Part shown: in pieces, positions 25,229 to 32,788 of the stretch
How the letters are laid out: the number at the start of each line of letters is the position of its first letter
Position numbering within the stretch: position 1 is the stretch's first letter
Source of the DNA: Dactylosporangium vinaceum
Lineage (GTDB): Bacteria > Actinomycetota > Actinomycetes > Mycobacteriales > Micromonosporaceae
Assembly (NCBI RefSeq): GCF_019904175.1
Contig: NZ_CP061913.1
Span: 3,596,001 to 3,660,000 of the forward strand
Reading direction: 5' to 3'
Length of the DNA: 64,000 nucleotides
The notes under the pieces: model-generated
What the model saw: only the letters and a program-made list of their open reading frames with translations
The model's database searches: none
Told to the model about the DNA's origin: nothing
Translations under genes and position numbers: made by a program

Positions 25229-28200
25229 GTCGCGAGGCCGGCACCGGCACCAGGCAGTACTGCGAACCGTCCTTGATCACGAACGGCTGGTTGACGTCGG
25301 GGCAGCGCTCGGCCCGCGGGATCTCCTTGATGATCTCGAATGCGCCCCGGGCGTCGCAGTCCACGACGGTGGCCCGGTCCGCGGTCTGCGCGACGCACTC
25401 GCCGACCTCGAAGTCCCGCTCCGGCAGGGAGCCGGTCATCTTGAGCGCGACGACGGTACCGGAGCCGAGCGCGACGAGCGCCACGAACAGCGTGAGCGCG
25501 GCGCTGACCGGCGGGCTGAGCCTGCGCCGCCGGTGCCTTCTGGGCTTGCCGTCCGGCCGCGCCCCGGCGTCCGGCTTGGGCCCGGCGTCCGGCCCGCCCT
25601 TCGGCTGCGACTTCGCCCACCGCCAGCGGAACGCCCGGGCCCGCGCCTCCTTGCGCGAGCGGTCGGCGAGGGTGAGCTTCGGCGCCGGGAACCGCGGCGC
25701 GGGCGACACGGCGACGTCGGACAGCGGCGGCTCGACCTCCGGGCCTTGCTCACCGTCCGGCTCCAGCGGATCGGCGAGCGCGCCGCGGCGCGCCGACTGC
25801 ATGTACCTGCGCACGACCCGCACGAGCGCCCCGAAGTCCTCGGCGTCCGGCTCCGGCTCGACCCGCGTGGCCGTCGCCCCGCTCTCACCCTCAACCTCGG
25901 CTGGTGCCACGGCGGCGTGGACGGGCGCGGGCTCGGCCGATCCGTCCGATTCGTCGAGGTCATCGAGCTCGTAGTGGTCGTCCGGCTCAGCATCCAGTTC
26001 AGCTTCTGCCTCGGCCTCCGGCTCCGGCTCGATCTCAGCCTCAGCCTCCGGCTCCGTCTCAGCCTCCGGCTCCGTCTCAGGCTCCGTCTCAGGCTCCGTC
26101 TCAGGCTCGGGCTCCGGGTCCGGCTCGGGTTCGGTGAGGGCGCGCAGGGTCGCGAGGAGGTCGGGCTCGTCGACGGCCTCGCTGCCGGACACCGCGGCCC
26201 AGGGGACGAACGCGTCGTCCTCCTGCTCCGCCTCCGCTTCCGCTTCGACCTCGTCCGGGGCCTCCTCGACGGCCTCGGGCTGCGGGGCGGACCAGGGCTC
26301 CTCGGTGACCGGCTCCAGTTCAGGCTCAGCCTCGGGTTCGGGTTCGAGCTCCGCAACGACAGCGATCGGTTCGGGCGCCGGTTCTGGCTCTGGTTCAGGC
26401 TCCGGGACGACCGCGACGGGGACCGGTTCCGGTTCTGGTTCTGGTTCCGGGACGACCGCGACGGCGATCGGTTCCGGCTCAGGTTCCGGTTCGGGCTCCG
26501 GGACGACCGCGACGGGGGCCGGTTCGGGCTCTGGCTCCGGCTCTGGCTCGGGGTCCGGTGCCGGGGCGGCGGGGAGTTTGGCGGACTCCTCGGCCTCGCG
26601 GAGGGTGCGGAACTTGGTCACCATGAGGTCGAGCTCGGCCTCGAACACGTCCAGTTCGGAGCCGGCGCTGCGCAGGCCGACGGCGGCGGCGTCCAGGTCG
26701 GTCTCGGCCAGGTCCATCTCGCTGCGCAGGGCCATGACCTCGTTGGCGATCGAGACGAGGTCGGCGCGGACCGTGCGGTACTCGATCTCGGCGGCCCGGC
26801 ACTCCGCCCGGATCGCCTTCAGCTCCTTCTCGAACCGCCACGGCTTGTCCTGCTCGAGGACCCACAGCTCGGCCCGGATCTCCCAGGGTTCGAGCTGCTT
26901 GGCCCGGCCCGGCGCCGCCTGCGGCTGGGTCGCGGCGACCACCGGGGCCGGAGCCGTCGGCGGGGGCGCGACGGGCGCGGGCGCGACAGGCGCGGGCGCG
27001 GCGGCTGCGGCGGCGGCCCGTGCGTCGTACAGGACCCGGCCGGACCGCCGCGCACCGGCCGCGGGCGCCGGCGCAGCGGCCGCGCCGCCGGTGCTCGACG
27101 GGGTGGCGGCGCCGGACGGGGAGCCGGTCCGCCACGGGGTCGAGACCCTCGGTGCGCCCGCACTCTCCCGGCGCAGCGCCGCCCAGGGGTCGTTGTCGAT
27201 CGCCGCGAGGCCTGGGCCCGGCGACTGGCCGTGCGCATCGACGGCGTCGAACGCATCCGGGCCGCCGACACCGAACGAGCCCGCGGAGGCAGCGCCCGGC
27301 GCGGCTCCTGAGCCGGCCCGCGCGCTGTCCGCCCAGGCGTTCGCCGCCTCCGCCCCGGCCGCCGCCGAAGCCGCCCATGCGCCGCCGGCGGGCGAGCCCG
27401 GCGCCGAACCCGTGGACGAGCCGGTCGGCGTGACCGTGCGGAACTGGGCCCGCTGCGGGGCCGCTGGCTGGCCCGGCGCCGCGCCCTGCTGCTGGAGGGC
27501 GGCCCAGAGGTCGTTGGGGTCCACGCGCGGGCCGGTGTAGGCGGGGGAAGCGGCGAAGGGCGGCGGTGCCGCAGACGGGGCGATGGCCGCGGACCGGTCG
27601 GGCGTCAGCGGGCGCGGGCGCCGCGGGACGGGTGACGGCTCGGCGAGGAGGGCGCCCTCGGCCAGGATCGGGCCGTCGAGGTGTACCGGCAGCACGCCGA
27701 GCGTCTGGACGAGCACCTCGGTGACGAGCGGGGTGTGCGCGAGCCCGCCGGTCAGCAGCACGCCGGCCACGTCCGGGACCGCCGCCCCGGCGACCAGGGA
27801 GGCGACCGCGTGCATGGCCTTTTCGAACGCCGGACGGGCCAGGTGCTCGAACTCGGTGCGGGTGAGGGGCATGCCCGACGCGGACCACGGCACGGGGATG
27901 GTGGCCGCCTTGACGAACGTCAGCTCCTCGCGGCCCTCCCGCGCGCCCTCCAGCAGCGCGCGGTCGGGCTTCCACCGCCACACCTTGCGCCGCGCGAACG
28001 TGGAGCCGAGGTGCGCCAGGATCGCCGCGTCCAGGGCCAGGCCGCCCGCTTCGGGCACGGTGGCGCAGGCGAGCACCGTCACGGTCCGCCCGGTCCGCTG
28101 CACGACGGCGGCGTCGGCCGAGCCCGCTCCAAGATCCAAAACTACGGCGGCGGTACCGTCGGCAAGCCCCATGATGCCGGCCTCGTCCGCGTGCAGGGCG

Positions 28201-28637
28201 GCCGCGACCGGCTCCGGCACCAGCCGCAGCGGGCGGAGGCCGACCAGGGCGGCCGCCTTCTCCAGCAGCTGGATCTGCGGGCGGTGCCAGTGGGCGGGGT
28301 GGGTGATCGCGACGCTGCTGACGGGGCCGCCGACCACGCGCCGGGCGGCCGCGGCGATGTGCGTGAGCACCGCCGCGAACAGGCTGCGCACCGGGCACTC
28401 GACGCCGCCGAGCACGACGGAGCCGCTGTCGATGCTCTGCCGGGGGTACGGCTCGAAGCGGTCGGGGCTCGCGGAGCCGGCCTCGCAGGCGGCGTGCCCG
28501 GCGACGAAGTGGGGCGCGTTGTCCAGGCACACCGCGGAGGGCTCGAGCAGCAGCTGCTCGCGCCGTCCGTCCGGCCGCACCAGCACCGCGGCGGTGCGCG
28601 CGGTGCCGAAGTCGATCCCCAGGTGGTAGCCCCCCAC
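25224..28637 (-). CDS. Large membrane-spanning Hsp70-like protein with coiled coil, Glu-Pro repeats and outside domain
   Basis: In the 1137-residue product, residues about 4-350 are an Hsp70/actin ATPase ('GIDFGTARTA', 'VVLDLGAGSADAAVV', 'LLTGGLAHTPLV'). A Pro/Ala-rich stretch (about 360-580) is followed by a long coiled coil (about 590-690, 'ELKAIRAECRAAEIEYRTVR') and a highly acidic zone of E-P, E-T and E-A repeats to about 950. A Lys/Arg-rich patch precedes one membrane helix (about 1040-1062). The outside tail of about 70 residues has four Cys ('GECV', 'VVDCD', 'AERCPD', 'QYCLVP'), like LppU/SCO3897-type lipoproteins. Start GTG 28637; TTG 28646 is possible. Confidence 0.8.
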   Translation of the reverse strand: MGGYHLGIDFGTARTAAVLVRPDGRREQLLLEPSAVCLDNAPHFVAGHAACEAGSASPDRFEPYPRQSIDSGSVVLGGVECPVRSLFAAVLTHIAAAARRVVGGPVSSVAITHPAHWHRPQIQLLEKAAALVGLRPLRLVPEPVAAALHADEAGIMGLADGTAAVVLDLGAGSADAAVVQRTGRTVTVLACATVPEAGGLALDAAILAHLGSTFARRKVWRWKPDRALLEGAREGREELTFVKAATIPVPWSASGMPLTRTEFEHLARPAFEKAMHAVASLVAGAAVPDVAGVLLTGGLAHTPLVTEVLVQTLGVLPVHLDGPILAEGALLAEPSPVPRRPRPLTPDRSAAIAPSAAPPPFAASPAYTGPRVDPNDLWAALQQQGAAPGQPAAPQRAQFRTVTPTGSSTGSAPGSPAGGAWAASAAAGAEAANAWADSARAGSGAAPGAASAGSFGVGGPDAFDAVDAHGQSPGPGLAAIDNDPWAALRRESAGAPRVSTPWRTGSPSGAATPSSTGGAAAAPAPAAGARRSGRVLYDARAAAAAAAPAPVAPAPVAPPPTAPAPVVAATQPQAAPGRAKQLEPWEIRAELWVLEQDKPWRFEKELKAIRAECRAAEIEYRTVRADLVSIANEVMALRSEMDLAETDLDAAAVGLRSAGSELDVFEAELDLMVTKFRTLREAEESAKLPAAPAPDPEPEPEPEPEPAPVAVVPEPEPEPEPEPIAVAVVPEPEPEPEPVPVAVVPEPEPEPEPAPEPIAVVAELEPEPEAEPELEPVTEEPWSAPQPEAVEEAPDEVEAEAEAEQEDDAFVPWAAVSGSEAVDEPDLLATLRALTEPEPDPEPEPETEPETEPETEPEAETEPEAEAEIEPEPEAEAEAELDAEPDDHYELDDLDESDGSAEPAPVHAAVAPAEVEGESGATATRVEPEPDAEDFGALVRVVRRYMQSARRGALADPLEPDGEQGPEVEPPLSDVAVSPAPRFPAPKLTLADRSRKEARARAFRWRWAKSQPKGGPDAGPKPDAGARPDGKPRRHRRRRLSPPVSAALTLFVALVALGSGTVVALKMTGSLPERDFEVGECVAQTADRATVVDCDARGAFEIIKEIPRAERCPDVNQPFVIKDGSQYCLVPVPASRR

Positions 28638-28798
28638 GCTTACCAAGTTAATACGACCAAAGCGGGTCAAAGGCCACAGAACCGGGATGACGGATGGGTG
28701 CCTTGCGGTGCAATCGGGCGCACTTGCAGTACACCGGACAAATCGCCCTCGTACTTTGGACTGATCCGGGCCGTCGGGTGTCCGAATAGCATGAGGGC

Positions 28799-30283
28799 GT
28801 GCTCGCTCGACTGCGCTCCTTCTGGGACGAGCCGGGCCCGGTCGGCGCACCCGGGCGGGTGTGGCGCGACTGGGTGCTCACCGGTGGGTTCCTGCTGGCC
28901 GTGGTCCTGGAGGTGCTCAGCCGGCCGGATCTGCCCGACCGGTGGTTCGTCGGCGCCGTCGCGCTGCTCGTCGTCCCGACGCTGCTGATCCGCCGGACGC
29001 GGCCGCTGCTCGCGATCGGCGTCGCGTTCGGGGCGTGCGGGGTGGCGCCGTTCGTGAACGGCCGCGATCTCGGCCTCAACTCGTTCGGGTTCGTGCTGAT
29101 CCTCGGCTACGCCCTGACCCGCTGGGGCTCGGGCCGCCAGGCCGTCATCGGCGCCGGGATCATCACCGCCAAGCTGCTGGCCGGCTGGCTGTTCGGCCAC
29201 GCGACCTGGAACGCCACCCTGAGTGGCTTCGGCGTCCTGTTCGCGGTCACGGCCCTGGGCGCCGCCGTGCGCTACCGCGCGCGGGCCCGCGCCCGCGAAC
29301 TGGACCAGGTCAAGCTCCTGGAGCGCGAGCGCCTGGCCCGCGACCTGCACGACACCGTCGCCCACCACGTCTCCGCCATGATCATCCGCGCCCAGGCCGG
29401 CCTGGCCACCGCCCCCTTCAACCCCGACGCCGCCACCGACGCCCTCCGCCTCATCGAGTCCGAGGCCAGCCGCGCCCTGACCGAGATGCGCGGCATCGTC
29501 CGCGTCCTACGCACCGACGAGCCCGCCGACCTGACCCCAACCCCCGGCGTAGCCGACCTGCACCGCCTGGCCGACCGCCGCCCCACGCCCACCGCACACC
29601 GCCAGACCGACCCGCACCCCCAGACCGACCCCGGGCTCGCGCCGGACACGCACCACCCGTCCGACCGGCAGCCCACGCCCGACACCCACCGCCCGCCCGA
29701 CCTGCACCGCCAGACGGACCCGCGGCTCGCGCCCGACACGCACCGCTCGGCCGACCGGCAGCCCACGCCCGACACGCACCGCTCGGCCGACCGGCAGCCC
29801 ACGCCCGACACGCACCGCTCGGCCGACCGGCAGCCCACGCCCGACACCCACCGCCCGCCCGACCTGCACCGCCAGACGGACCCGCGGCTCGCGCCGGACA
29901 TGCACCGCCAGTCCGACCGGCAGGCCACACCCGACGCCCACCGGGCCGGGCCCGCCGTGGACGTCGACATCAGCGGTGACGTCAGCGACCTGCCGGCGCC
30001 CATCGGCACCACCCTGTTCCGCCTGGCCCAGGAGTCCGTCACCAACGCCCGCCGCCACGCCCGCAACGCCACCCTCATCCAGGTCATGGTGGAAGCCGAC
30101 GCCGCCGAGGTCCGCCTCCGCGTCACCGACGACGGCGACCCCACCCCGGCCCGCTCCAGCCGCTCCGGCGGCTTCGGCCTGATAGGGATGATGGAGCGCG
30201 CGGGCATGGTCGGCGGCACCTGCTCGGCCGGCCCGGACCCCGTCCAGGGCTGGACCGTCACCGCCGTCCTACCCCGCGCCTGA
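28799..30283 (+). CDS. Orphan sensor histidine kinase with a repeat-filled linker
   Basis: The 494-residue protein has five or so membrane helices (about 25-155) and a HisKA_3 helix with 'ERERLARDLHDTVAHHVSAM' (phospho-acceptor His184). The HATPase domain ('LFRLAQESVTNARRHARNA', 'GGFGLIGMMERAGMVGG') starts near residue 395. NarL-type kinases normally pass straight from one to the other; here about 130 residues of Pro/Asp/His/Arg-rich 12-residue repeats ('DRQPTPDTHRSA') intervene. No response regulator is adjacent. Start GTG 28799 with a weak AGGG. It is divergent from the large Hsp70-like gene. Confidence 0.85.
   Translation: MLARLRSFWDEPGPVGAPGRVWRDWVLTGGFLLAVVLEVLSRPDLPDRWFVGAVALLVVPTLLIRRTRPLLAIGVAFGACGVAPFVNGRDLGLNSFGFVLILGYALTRWGSGRQAVIGAGIITAKLLAGWLFGHATWNATLSGFGVLFAVTALGAAVRYRARARARELDQVKLLERERLARDLHDTVAHHVSAMIIRAQAGLATAPFNPDAATDALRLIESEASRALTEMRGIVRVLRTDEPADLTPTPGVADLHRLADRRPTPTAHRQTDPHPQTDPGLAPDTHHPSDRQPTPDTHRPPDLHRQTDPRLAPDTHRSADRQPTPDTHRSADRQPTPDTHRSADRQPTPDTHRPPDLHRQTDPRLAPDMHRQSDRQATPDAHRAGPAVDVDISGDVSDLPAPIGTTLFRLAQESVTNARRHARNATLIQVMVEADAAEVRLRVTDDGDPTPARSSRSGGFGLIGMMERAGMVGGTCSAGPDPVQGWTVTAVLPRA
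29583..29940. repeat. Minisatellite within the histidine kinase gene
   Basis: A 36-base unit coding for 'DRQPTPDTHRSA' occurs head to tail at 29753, 29789 and 29825, identical except at the end of the third. A longer block of about 80 bases starting at 29663 recurs at 29825. All units are multiples of 3, so copy changes keep the frame. Confidence 0.9.
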
Positions 30284-30565
30284 ACCTCCCGCCCTGGCTC
30301 AGCACTCACCCGATCCGTCCGGACCCGGCACTCACCTCAGGCGAACCCCGCATGCCGGTGCCACCACCCGCGCCCGGCGCAACGAACTGCTCCCCGCCGC
30401 CGATGGTGCCGTGGCCTCCCGCGCCGGTGCGGCCACCCGCACCCGACCCGACAAACCGCCACTCCGCGCCGCCGATGGCGCCATGGACTCCCGCGGCGCC
30501 CGGGCGCTGCGGACGTCCGCGGTGAGCCGGCCGGCCGGGGCGGTCGGCCCGCCAAACAGGGAGCC
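30284..30565. other. Non-coding stretch after the histidine kinase
   Basis: No supported gene. Short repeats of 'CCGCCACTCCGCGCCGCCGATGG' type sequence (about 30383-30410 and 30450-30485) suggest decayed duplicated DNA. It leads into the 17-base repeat array, making 416 bases without a gene. Confidence 0.5.
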
Positions 30566-30700
30566 CAGCCAGACGGCGAGGTCAGCCGGACGGCGAGTCG
30601 GCCGGACGGGGAAGTCAGGTGGACGGGGAAGTCAGGTGGACGGGAAGGTCAGCTGGACGGGGAAGTCACGTGGACGGGGAGGTCAGCTGGGCGGCGAGGT
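30566..30700. repeat. Array of eight 17-bp tandem repeats
   Basis: Eight consecutive units, one of them 16 bases, follow the pattern CAGSTGGACGGGGARGT, starting at 30566, 30583, 30599, 30616, 30633, 30650, 30667 and 30684. The unit length is not a multiple of 3, so it is not coding. The last unit abuts the stop codon of the minus-strand gene that ends at 30700. Confidence 0.9.
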
Positions 30701-31062
30701 CAGTCGACGCCGATGCCGGCCGCCTTGTCGAGGCGCTGCAGCAGGTCGTGGGCCGCGAGCTCGACCGCCTTGTGCCGCCACTCGGCGGCCCGGTAGACGC
30801 AGGCGATGAGGGCGGTGCGGTGCACGCGCCGCAGGTCGCCGTACACGAACGCGTAGCGGGCCTTTGTCTCGTCGGTCGCGCCGTCGGTCAGGGCCAGGTG
30901 CCACTCGGCGTACTCGGCCCACGAGTGCCGGCCGAGATACGCGTTCTCGTCGTCGGCCCGCGGCTGGGACTCGCGCCAGTCGCTCTCCAGCACGTACTGC
31001 TTCGCGTCGATCAGGCGCCTGGCTCGCTGCACCGCGGCCGGGTTGACCGTGTAGCTGGACAT
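30700..31062 (-). CDS. Conserved actinobacterial protein of unknown function
   Basis: The 120-residue soluble protein reads 'MSSYTVNPAAVQRARRLIDAKQYVLESDWRE', '..WHLALTDGATDETKARYAFVYGDLRRVHRTALIACVYRAAEWRHKAVELAAHDLLQ'. I remember this pattern as a widespread hypothetical family in Streptomyces and relatives, with invariant 'KARYAFVYGD' and 'EWRHK'. No catalytic signature is known to me. Relatives start at 'MSSY', so I use ATG 31062. ATG 31074, with GGGAG 5 bases upstream, is the alternative. The 17-base tandem array begins right at its stop. Confidence 0.75.
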   Translation of the reverse strand: MSSYTVNPAAVQRARRLIDAKQYVLESDWRESQPRADDENAYLGRHSWAEYAEWHLALTDGATDETKARYAFVYGDLRRVHRTALIACVYRAAEWRHKAVELAAHDLLQRLDKAAGIGVD

Positions 31063-31074
31063 GACTGCGGGCAT

Positions 31075-31442
31075 ACCCGCTCCCGCCGGTCCTCAGACAT
31101 GCCACCGCCACCGCACCCGGGACGGCCTCCAACGGCCGGTTCATCAGGCACCGGCTCGCATCTCTGGCTCCGCTGCGGCCTCACCCGGTGCGTCATCGAC
31201 CAGGCCGGATCGCCATGCGGTCCGCGCCCGCAGACGCCGGGTGCGTGGGGCTGCCCGCGCCTGCGGCATCCGCGACCCCCACTGGACTGCTGGGCCAGCG
31301 AGCGCCGGGTGGGGTGTTGGTGTCGCCGGTTTCCGCATGGTCGACGACCCGGTCATGGCGGTGACGTGACGGCCGGGCCCGGGCTGCGGGCGGGTCGTGG
31401 TCGGGCGGCGCGGGCGGTGATGGAACCGGATGGAACGCCGTA
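31075..31442. other. Intergenic region upstream of the first lectin gene
   Basis: No supported gene in about 370 bases. Near its right end (31419-31440) lies a direct repeat of ATGGAAC units with 10-base spacing that is nearly repeated at 51493-51514. No clear sigma-70 promoter was found. Confidence 0.5.
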
Positions 31443-32096
31443 GTGGCCATGCACATGAACATTCGATCAAGCAGTTGGCTCGGGCGGGTCATCACCGCGG
31501 CCGCCACGCTCGTCGTCGCGACGATGGTGGTCCTGGTGCCGGGCCCGGCAGCGCAGGCGGACACTCCGAACAGTGTCATCGGTGTCCGGTACAGCGACTG
31601 GCTCACGTCGGGCTACCGGTGCCTGGACGTCCGTCAGCAGGACGGCCCGCTGCAGCCCAATGCCCGCATCCAGCTCTGGTCCTGCTCCGGCGCCCTGGAG
31701 CAGCAGTGGCGCTCGCACCTCTACGGCTACGCGCCGCCGGCGGGCGAGTTCGGCATCCAGCGGGCGTTGTACCAGATCATCAACCTGCGCAGCCAGCAGT
31801 GCATGGAGGTCCGCGACGGCTCCACCGCATCCGGCGCCGCGGTCGACCAGTACCCGTGCGGCTCCGGCTCCATCGATGCGATCGCCGCGCAGCTGTGGAT
31901 GGTGACCCCGGTGACCTCGCCGCCGGGCTGGCCGACGTACAACGTGAGCCCGTACAGCGCGTACCGGGTCGGTCTCTACAAGTGCCTGGACGCCATGGGC
32001 GGGCAGACCGGCAACGGCACGATGATCCAGCAGTGGACGTGCACGGGCCGCTCCAACCAGCAGCTCGTCAGCTGGGGCACCCTGCTGGCCAGCTGA
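31443..32096 (+). CDS. Secreted ricin-type beta-trefoil lectin
   Basis: A signal peptide (about residues 1-40, 'VVLVPGPAAQA') precedes a single carbohydrate-binding beta-trefoil. It has 'GYRCLDVRQQDGPLQPNARIQLWSCSGALEQQW', 'QQCMEVRDGSTASGAAVDQYPCGSGSIDAIAAQLW' and 'YKCLDAMGGQTGNGTMIQQWTCTGRSNQQ', the repeated 'CLD...NG..+Q.W.C....Q.W' of RICIN domains. No catalytic domain is present. The start may be GTG 31443, ATG 31449 or ATG 31455; none has a good ribosome site. A strong hairpin ends it. With the lectin at 34733 it brackets a two-component system. Confidence 0.85.
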   Translation: MAMHMNIRSSSWLGRVITAAATLVVATMVVLVPGPAAQADTPNSVIGVRYSDWLTSGYRCLDVRQQDGPLQPNARIQLWSCSGALEQQWRSHLYGYAPPAGEFGIQRALYQIINLRSQQCMEVRDGSTASGAAVDQYPCGSGSIDAIAAQLWMVTPVTSPPGWPTYNVSPYSAYRVGLYKCLDAMGGQTGNGTMIQQWTCTGRSNQQLVSWGTLLAS

Positions 32097-32106
32097 TCGC
32101 CCAGGG

Positions 32107-32141
32107 GCCGGCGGCGGCGTCGCGCGGATGCCGCCGCCGGC
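32107..32141. terminator. Bidirectional terminator between lectin and response regulator genes
   Basis: GCCGGCGGCGGC and GCCGCCGCCGGC form a perfect 12-bp stem with an 11-base loop between two convergent genes. Confidence 0.65.
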
Positions 32142-32149
32142 CGGCCGGG

Positions 32150-32788
32150 TCAGGGTGGTGCGGCCTCGAGCCAGCGCAGGATCGCCAGCACCCGGCGGTT
32201 GTGGCGGGCGTCGGAGGGCAGCCGCAGCTTCTGGAACAGGTTCGTCAGGTGCCGCTCCACGGTCGTCTCCGCCATGTACAGCTCTGCCGCGACCGCCTTG
32301 TTGGACAGGCCGGTGGCGACGAGCCGGAGCACATCGAGTTCTCGGCCGGTCAGGTGCTGCGCCGAGGCCGCCTCGATCCGGGCGCTGAGCTGGTCGTCGA
32401 TGAAGACGCCGCCGTCGGCGATGCGGGTCAAGACGGTGCGCATCAGCTCGTCGTCGTCGGCGTGGTCCTTCTTGAGGTAGCCGACGCCGGTGGGAATCTG
32501 CTCCAGCAGCCGCGCCGCGTAGAAGATCTCGTCGTACTGCGACAGCAGCAGGATACCGACCTGCGGATGCTGCCGGCGGATGCGTTCGGCCGTGCGGAAG
32601 CCTTCGACGGAGCCGCCGGGTGGCATGCGGATGTCGAGCACGGCAACGTCCGGCGGCGCCGTGGCGATGCCGGTGACGAGGTCGGGTCCGGTGGCGGCGG
32701 CGTGGGTGACGTCGATGCCCATCGAGCGCAGCATGAGCACGAGGCTCTCGCGGAAGTCGGCGTTGTCCTCGGCGACGGCTACCCGCAC
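32150..32788 (-). CDS. NarL/LuxR-type response regulator
   Basis: The 212-residue product has a receiver domain ('VAVAEDNADFRESL', phospho-acceptor Asp in 'VAVLDIRMPP', Lys in 'VGYLKKDHADD') and a C-terminal LuxR helix-turn-helix ('LTGRELDVLRLVATGLSNKAVAAELYMAETTVERHLTNLFQKL'). It is partner to the histidine kinase directly upstream. Its GTG start lies 10 bases inside the kinase gene, with GGAGG before it, so translation is coupled. The flanking secreted lectin genes are the obvious candidates for its targets (inference). Confidence 0.92.
   Translation of the reverse strand: MRVAVAEDNADFRESLVLMLRSMGIDVTHAAATGPDLVTGIATAPPDVAVLDIRMPPGGSVEGFRTAERIRRQHPQVGILLLSQYDEIFYAARLLEQIPTGVGYLKKDHADDDELMRTVLTRIADGGVFIDDQLSARIEAASAQHLTGRELDVLRLVATGLSNKAVAAELYMAETTVERHLTNLFQKLRLPSDARHNRRVLAILRWLEAAPP

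Noticed and set aside
26000..26120. Periodic repeats suggesting a CRISPR or satellite array
   Set aside because: They encode Glu-Pro/Glu-Thr repeats of the large Hsp70-like protein; no direct repeat-spacer structure.
28660..28690. TTGACC and TATTAA on the minus strand as a promoter for the large Hsp70-like gene
   Set aside because: Their spacing (11 bases) does not fit a sigma-70 promoter, and no better pair was found.
31193..31606. Minus-strand 137-codon frame across the lectin promoter
   Set aside because: Overlaps the lectin signal peptide antisense and has no recognisable pattern.
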